From: Spodoptera frugiperda
Lineage: Eukaryota; Arthropoda; Insecta; Lepidoptera; Noctuidae
Length of the DNA stretch: 64,000 nucleotides
Assembly: GCF_023101765.2 (NCBI RefSeq)
Contig: NC_064217.1
Coordinates: 8,715,788-8,779,787 of the forward strand
Reading direction: 5' to 3'
Below the pieces are notes generated by a model. The model ran no database searches. It was not told the DNA's origin and saw nothing but the letters and a program-made list of their open reading frames with translations. Made by a program: the position numbers and the translations under genes. Below are positions 61,194-64,000 of the stretch, piece after piece (position 1 is the first letter of the stretch; each line of letters starts with the position of its first letter).

Positions 61194-62104
61194 CGCGTGA
61201 GACAGGGAGACGTTATATCTCCGAAACTGTTCACGAACGCACTGGAGGACGTTTTTAAGCTCTTGGACTGGAGCGGACGCGGCATCAACATTAATGGCGA
61301 ATACATCACTCATCTCCGTTTCGCCGATGACATAGTCGTAATGGCAGAGTCGCTGGAAGAGCTGAACACCATGCTCAGCGACCTCAATACCGTTTCCCAA
61401 CAGGTGGGCCTTAAAATGAACATGGACAAGACGAAAATCATGTCAAATGTCCATGTTGCACCTATACCGGTTGTCGTTGGGAACGATATACTCGAAGTTG
61501 TAGACCACTACACATACCTGGGTCAGATCATCCAGCTAGGTAGGTCCAACTTCGAGAAAGAGGTCGCTCGAAGAATCCAACTCGGATGGGCAGCATTTGG
61601 GAAGTTGCATGAAGTCTTCTCGTCAAAAATCCCGCAGTGTCTGAAGACCAGGATGTACAACCAGTGTGTGTTGCCAGTGATGACGTACGGTACCGAGACA
61701 TGGTCCCTAACTGCTGGCCTTTTAGAAAGGCTCAGAGTCGCCCAGCGCGCGATGGAGAGAGCTATGCTTGGAGTATCTTTGCGCGACAAAATCCGAAATA
61801 TGGAAATTCGCCAAAGAACAAGAGTTACAGACATAGCTCTCAAAATATGCAGGCTGAAGTGGCAATGGGCAGGCCACGTCGCTCGGAGGACTGATGGCCG
61901 CTGGGCCAGGAAGGTGACTGAGTGGCGACCGCGGACCGGAAGACGCAGCGTGGGCAGACCTCCCACTAGGTGGACCGACGACATCGTCAGAGTGGCGGGG
62001 AGCCAGTGGATGCAGGTGGCGGCTTGTCGTTCTACGTGGAGGACCAAGGGGGAGGCCTTTGTTCAGCAGTGGACGTCTCTCGGCTGATGATGATGATGAT
62101 GATG
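61194..62104 (+). mobile_element. 5'-truncated RTE-type LINE, reverse transcriptase C-terminal part
   Basis: The insertion is bounded by an 11-bp perfect target-site duplication ATTGTACACCT (61183-61193 and 62105-62115). The frame is open from the breakpoint to the stop: RVRQGDVISPKLF, then the catalytic block RFADDIVVMAES, then NMDKTKIM, YLGQIIQL, and the C-terminal region with KWQWAGHVARR and a WTDD motif. Coding ends ...VQQWTSLG, with the TGA stop forming the first repeat of the (TGA)n tail. The upstream RT blocks with the first catalytic aspartate, and the endonuclease, are missing. The absence of frameshifts and the perfect duplication indicate a recent insertion. Codons of the long frame before 61194 are flanking DNA, not element. 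The RTE clade is assigned from motif style and the short tail. Confidence 0.85.
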
Positions 62105-62149
62105 ATTGTACACCTAGTTTTATATTAAAGTATTTTTCACTATCACTTC

Positions 62150-62290
62150 AAACATAATACATTTATATATACATACCTTCTATGTTTGAAGTGATCAATA
62201 TATATTTGTGTTGTCTGTATTATTTGAACACGTATGTATTGTGTTTGAAGTGAAAATATGTTCATATTGTCTGCAATATTTGAAATTAAT
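62150..62290. repeat. Short inverted and direct repeats of a TTTGAAGTGA motif
   Basis: CACTTCAAACATA (62152) pairs with TATGTTTGAAGTGAT (62182); GTGTTTGAAGTGAA recurs at 62239, and TTGTCTGTATTATTTGAA and TTGTCTGCAATATTTGAA are direct repeats. Confidence 0.5.
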
Positions 62291-62520
62291 TTGATAAAAT
62301 AATAACTGTTTGGTGCAATACAATTCCGTTATTCCATTCTGATCAAAATGGAATTGTAATTGATTTTCATTGTTTAGCTAAATAATATTTACCTCAACTA
62401 GTGTCTGTTCGTGTCATAGTATTTAAAAAACGGACTTTACAGTTTAATTGTAATACAGTGTTGTAGCAAAAGTAAATGAACGCCGCTGTGGCAATAGTAG
62501 AAATCTTTGAGAATTTAAAT

Positions 62521-62614
62521 CATCATCAGCCGAGTGACGTCCACTGCTGCATGCTGGATGCAAATGGCAGCTTGTCGTTCCACGTCGAGGACTAAGGGAG
62601 GCCTTTGTTCAGCA
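62521..62614 (-). mobile_element. RTE LINE 3' end with internal inversion
   Basis: Flanked by the 12-bp duplication GAGAATTTAAAT (62509-62520 and 62615-62626). Bases 62521-62549 are the RTE 3' end with a short tail on the minus strand; 62550-62614 are the adjacent upstream RTE sequence in the opposite orientation. Read on the minus strand this is inverted 5' part, then sense 3' part, the structure produced by twin priming. Confidence 0.75.
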
Positions 62615-63014
62615 GAGAATTTAAATAACTCAGAAGAAATAAGTGACTTTTCTACATACTCGTAAATGTCACACGTGCGTAAAATATAGCTACTTCTAAT
62701 ATCTAAATTACTTTTGCTTCTAACATATAAAGAACTCAAATCGAATCGTTATAATTTCTTGGAACTCAACGCCGATGTTGCCATCACCTTTCCAATATAA
62801 CTACCTATATTTTTACAAAAAATCATAAATTCGTTTTAGTGTAATCACTTCAGATATTGATATTAGATTCTATTGGCGCGTGTTTTTTACTGTCTGGCTT
62901 ATGACTGTATCGAGAATAATAAGACTCGTATGCTAAGGGTTCTGTACGTACTGTTTCGTCCAAAAACACCCAGAATTAGTAATGTTCCTTCTTGTGGAAG
63001 AGTCGTGTTTATGA

Positions 63015-63078
63015 ATTGTATGTAAGTTGCTTTAATTGGTTGTCTACCATTGTAACTATTGAATTAAATAAATAAATG
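63015..63078 (+). repeat. 3' tail of an unidentified retroelement, second copy
   Basis: AATTGGTTGTCTACCATTG... then (TAAA)n, matching 6875-6940. Confidence 0.4.
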
Positions 63079-63099
63079 TTTCAAATAGAATGGGCATTT

Positions 63100-63160
63100 T
63101 AAGAAGCCGGCAACGCACCTATGACCGGATTGGTACCACGGCCTCTCAGAAAGCCGTAAA
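63100..63160 (-). mobile_element. Family A repeat, collapsed remnant
   Basis: AAGCCGGCAACGCACCTATG and ACCACGGCCTCTCAGAAAGC, two separated family A segments now adjacent. Confidence 0.45.
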
Positions 63161-64000
63161 ACTTTGGTTGCTTGTTGGTTCGCCTATTAAGAAAGTTGTT
63201 ATTATAAAGGTATTATCGTAAGATCCCAGTGGTTGACAACACACTTATAGCTCTTCTTACGTTACAGATGTCCGTTTACCCAGTATCTCTAAACAAATAA
63301 TAATATTTAATCTTCATCGTACATAACCCTAAAATTATACGAAATGAAAGTATGTTTTAAGTACATGTGCTTAATATTTTATTTATAAAAATACTGGCTC
63401 GGAATATTAAGAGGTACTTCATTGAGTGTCAGACATCACGTACTTACTTATTTATTTATTTTATGTAAAAAGTCAATATTTTCCTTTATAACCGTCACGT
63501 TTGTAATATATTTGTGGAGGGAGAAATATGAGGCACCGTGTATTTGCTTACTCTTTGTTATTGATGAAATTTATTTCTAAGTGGTGTTTTGCACTTTATT
63601 CAAATGTGATTTATTGAGTTCTAGTGTTTTACTAAGTTATTAAATCCGATGAGTTTAATCGGAAAACACAGATAATATGTTTAGTTTGCGATGTTTTTAA
63701 AAATATCAGAGCTTATTGGAGTTACTTTATTTATTTACTTGAATAGAACGGTACAAAAAACAATTACTGTGATAAACTAATTTTGAAAATAACAAATTAT
63801 ACATTTCTAACCGGCACTTACTATACATATAACTACGGTTACAGCATGATATTGTATTGTAAGTCCTATGTAAAAGGGTAAAAGTCTATTGCTCCACGCA
63901 GCGTACACCAGACATCTTTGAGACCCATTATACAGCAGTCACAATTACAACCAATTGAAGTTAAGACAATCAAATAAAATTACCAAAGTACTTACTAAAT

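Noticed and set aside
60993..61400. 135-codon minus-strand frame
   Set aside because: It starts inside the antisense of the RTE element and runs into AT-rich flank; a shadow frame.
61523..62047. 174-codon minus-strand frame
   Set aside because: It is antisense to the RTE reverse transcriptase frame and has no independent support.

Overview
This window looks like nuclear DNA of a lepidopteran insect, most probably a noctuid moth. It is AT-rich and gene-poor, with spliceosomal introns of several kb. It is filled with short interspersed repeats of the kinds common in moth genomes: tRNA-derived SINEs, short foldback MITEs, and LINE tails ending in (TGA)n. There is no operon structure, no bacterial-type gene, no CRISPR array and no rRNA. 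Most of the window is intron or intergenic sequence. The species assignment is inference from repeat style only. GENES: Three consecutive minus-strand exons (7171-7255, 5983-6216, 1054-1183) join in frame. They encode the first 144 residues of a multi-pass membrane protein with three visible hydrophobic segments and an N-glycosylation sequon. The rest of the gene lies to the left of the window. Its untranslated first exon may be at about 15810-16060 or 25196-25500, both of which end in good minus-strand donors. A second gene starts on the plus strand with a 17-codon exon at 41600-41650, downstream of a GC-rich segment carrying a palindromic RFX-type X-box. No later exon was found, so its first intron may exceed 22 kb. 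Inside that putative intron, on the minus strand, is a 139-codon ORF (50958-51377) with coding-like composition and poly-A signals downstream; it may be a small lineage-specific gene. LAYOUT: 1-7255 holds the membrane-protein exons, several SINEs and a pogo-like transposon nested in a SINE. 7256-16060 holds the presumed 5' region, an 89-bp perfect-TIR MITE, and a tandemly duplicated block carrying SINEs. 16060-41200 is intergenic or intronic, with a piggyBac relic, MITEs, an 8-bp minisatellite and candidate promoters near 25.2-25.8 kb. 41200-41650 is the promoter and first coding exon of the plus-strand gene. 41650-64000 is mostly repeat-rich putative intron, with a 1.08-kb foldback element, the candidate ORF and a young RTE-type LINE fragment. 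REPEAT FAMILIES (labels are mine): A, beginning ATAAGCCGGTAAACGA; B, a poly-A-tailed SINE; C, D and M, tRNA-headed SINEs; E, G, I, J, K and others, foldback MITEs; N, a dispersed lepidopteran repeat; RTE, a LINE whose ORF stop codon lies in its (TGA)n tail. Three RTE insertions still show perfect target-site duplications, and one of them has the 5'-inversion structure expected of twin priming. I found no multi-gene novel system. The most interesting items are mobile-element structures, the X-box promoter, the uORF/start overlaps and the candidate intronic ORF.
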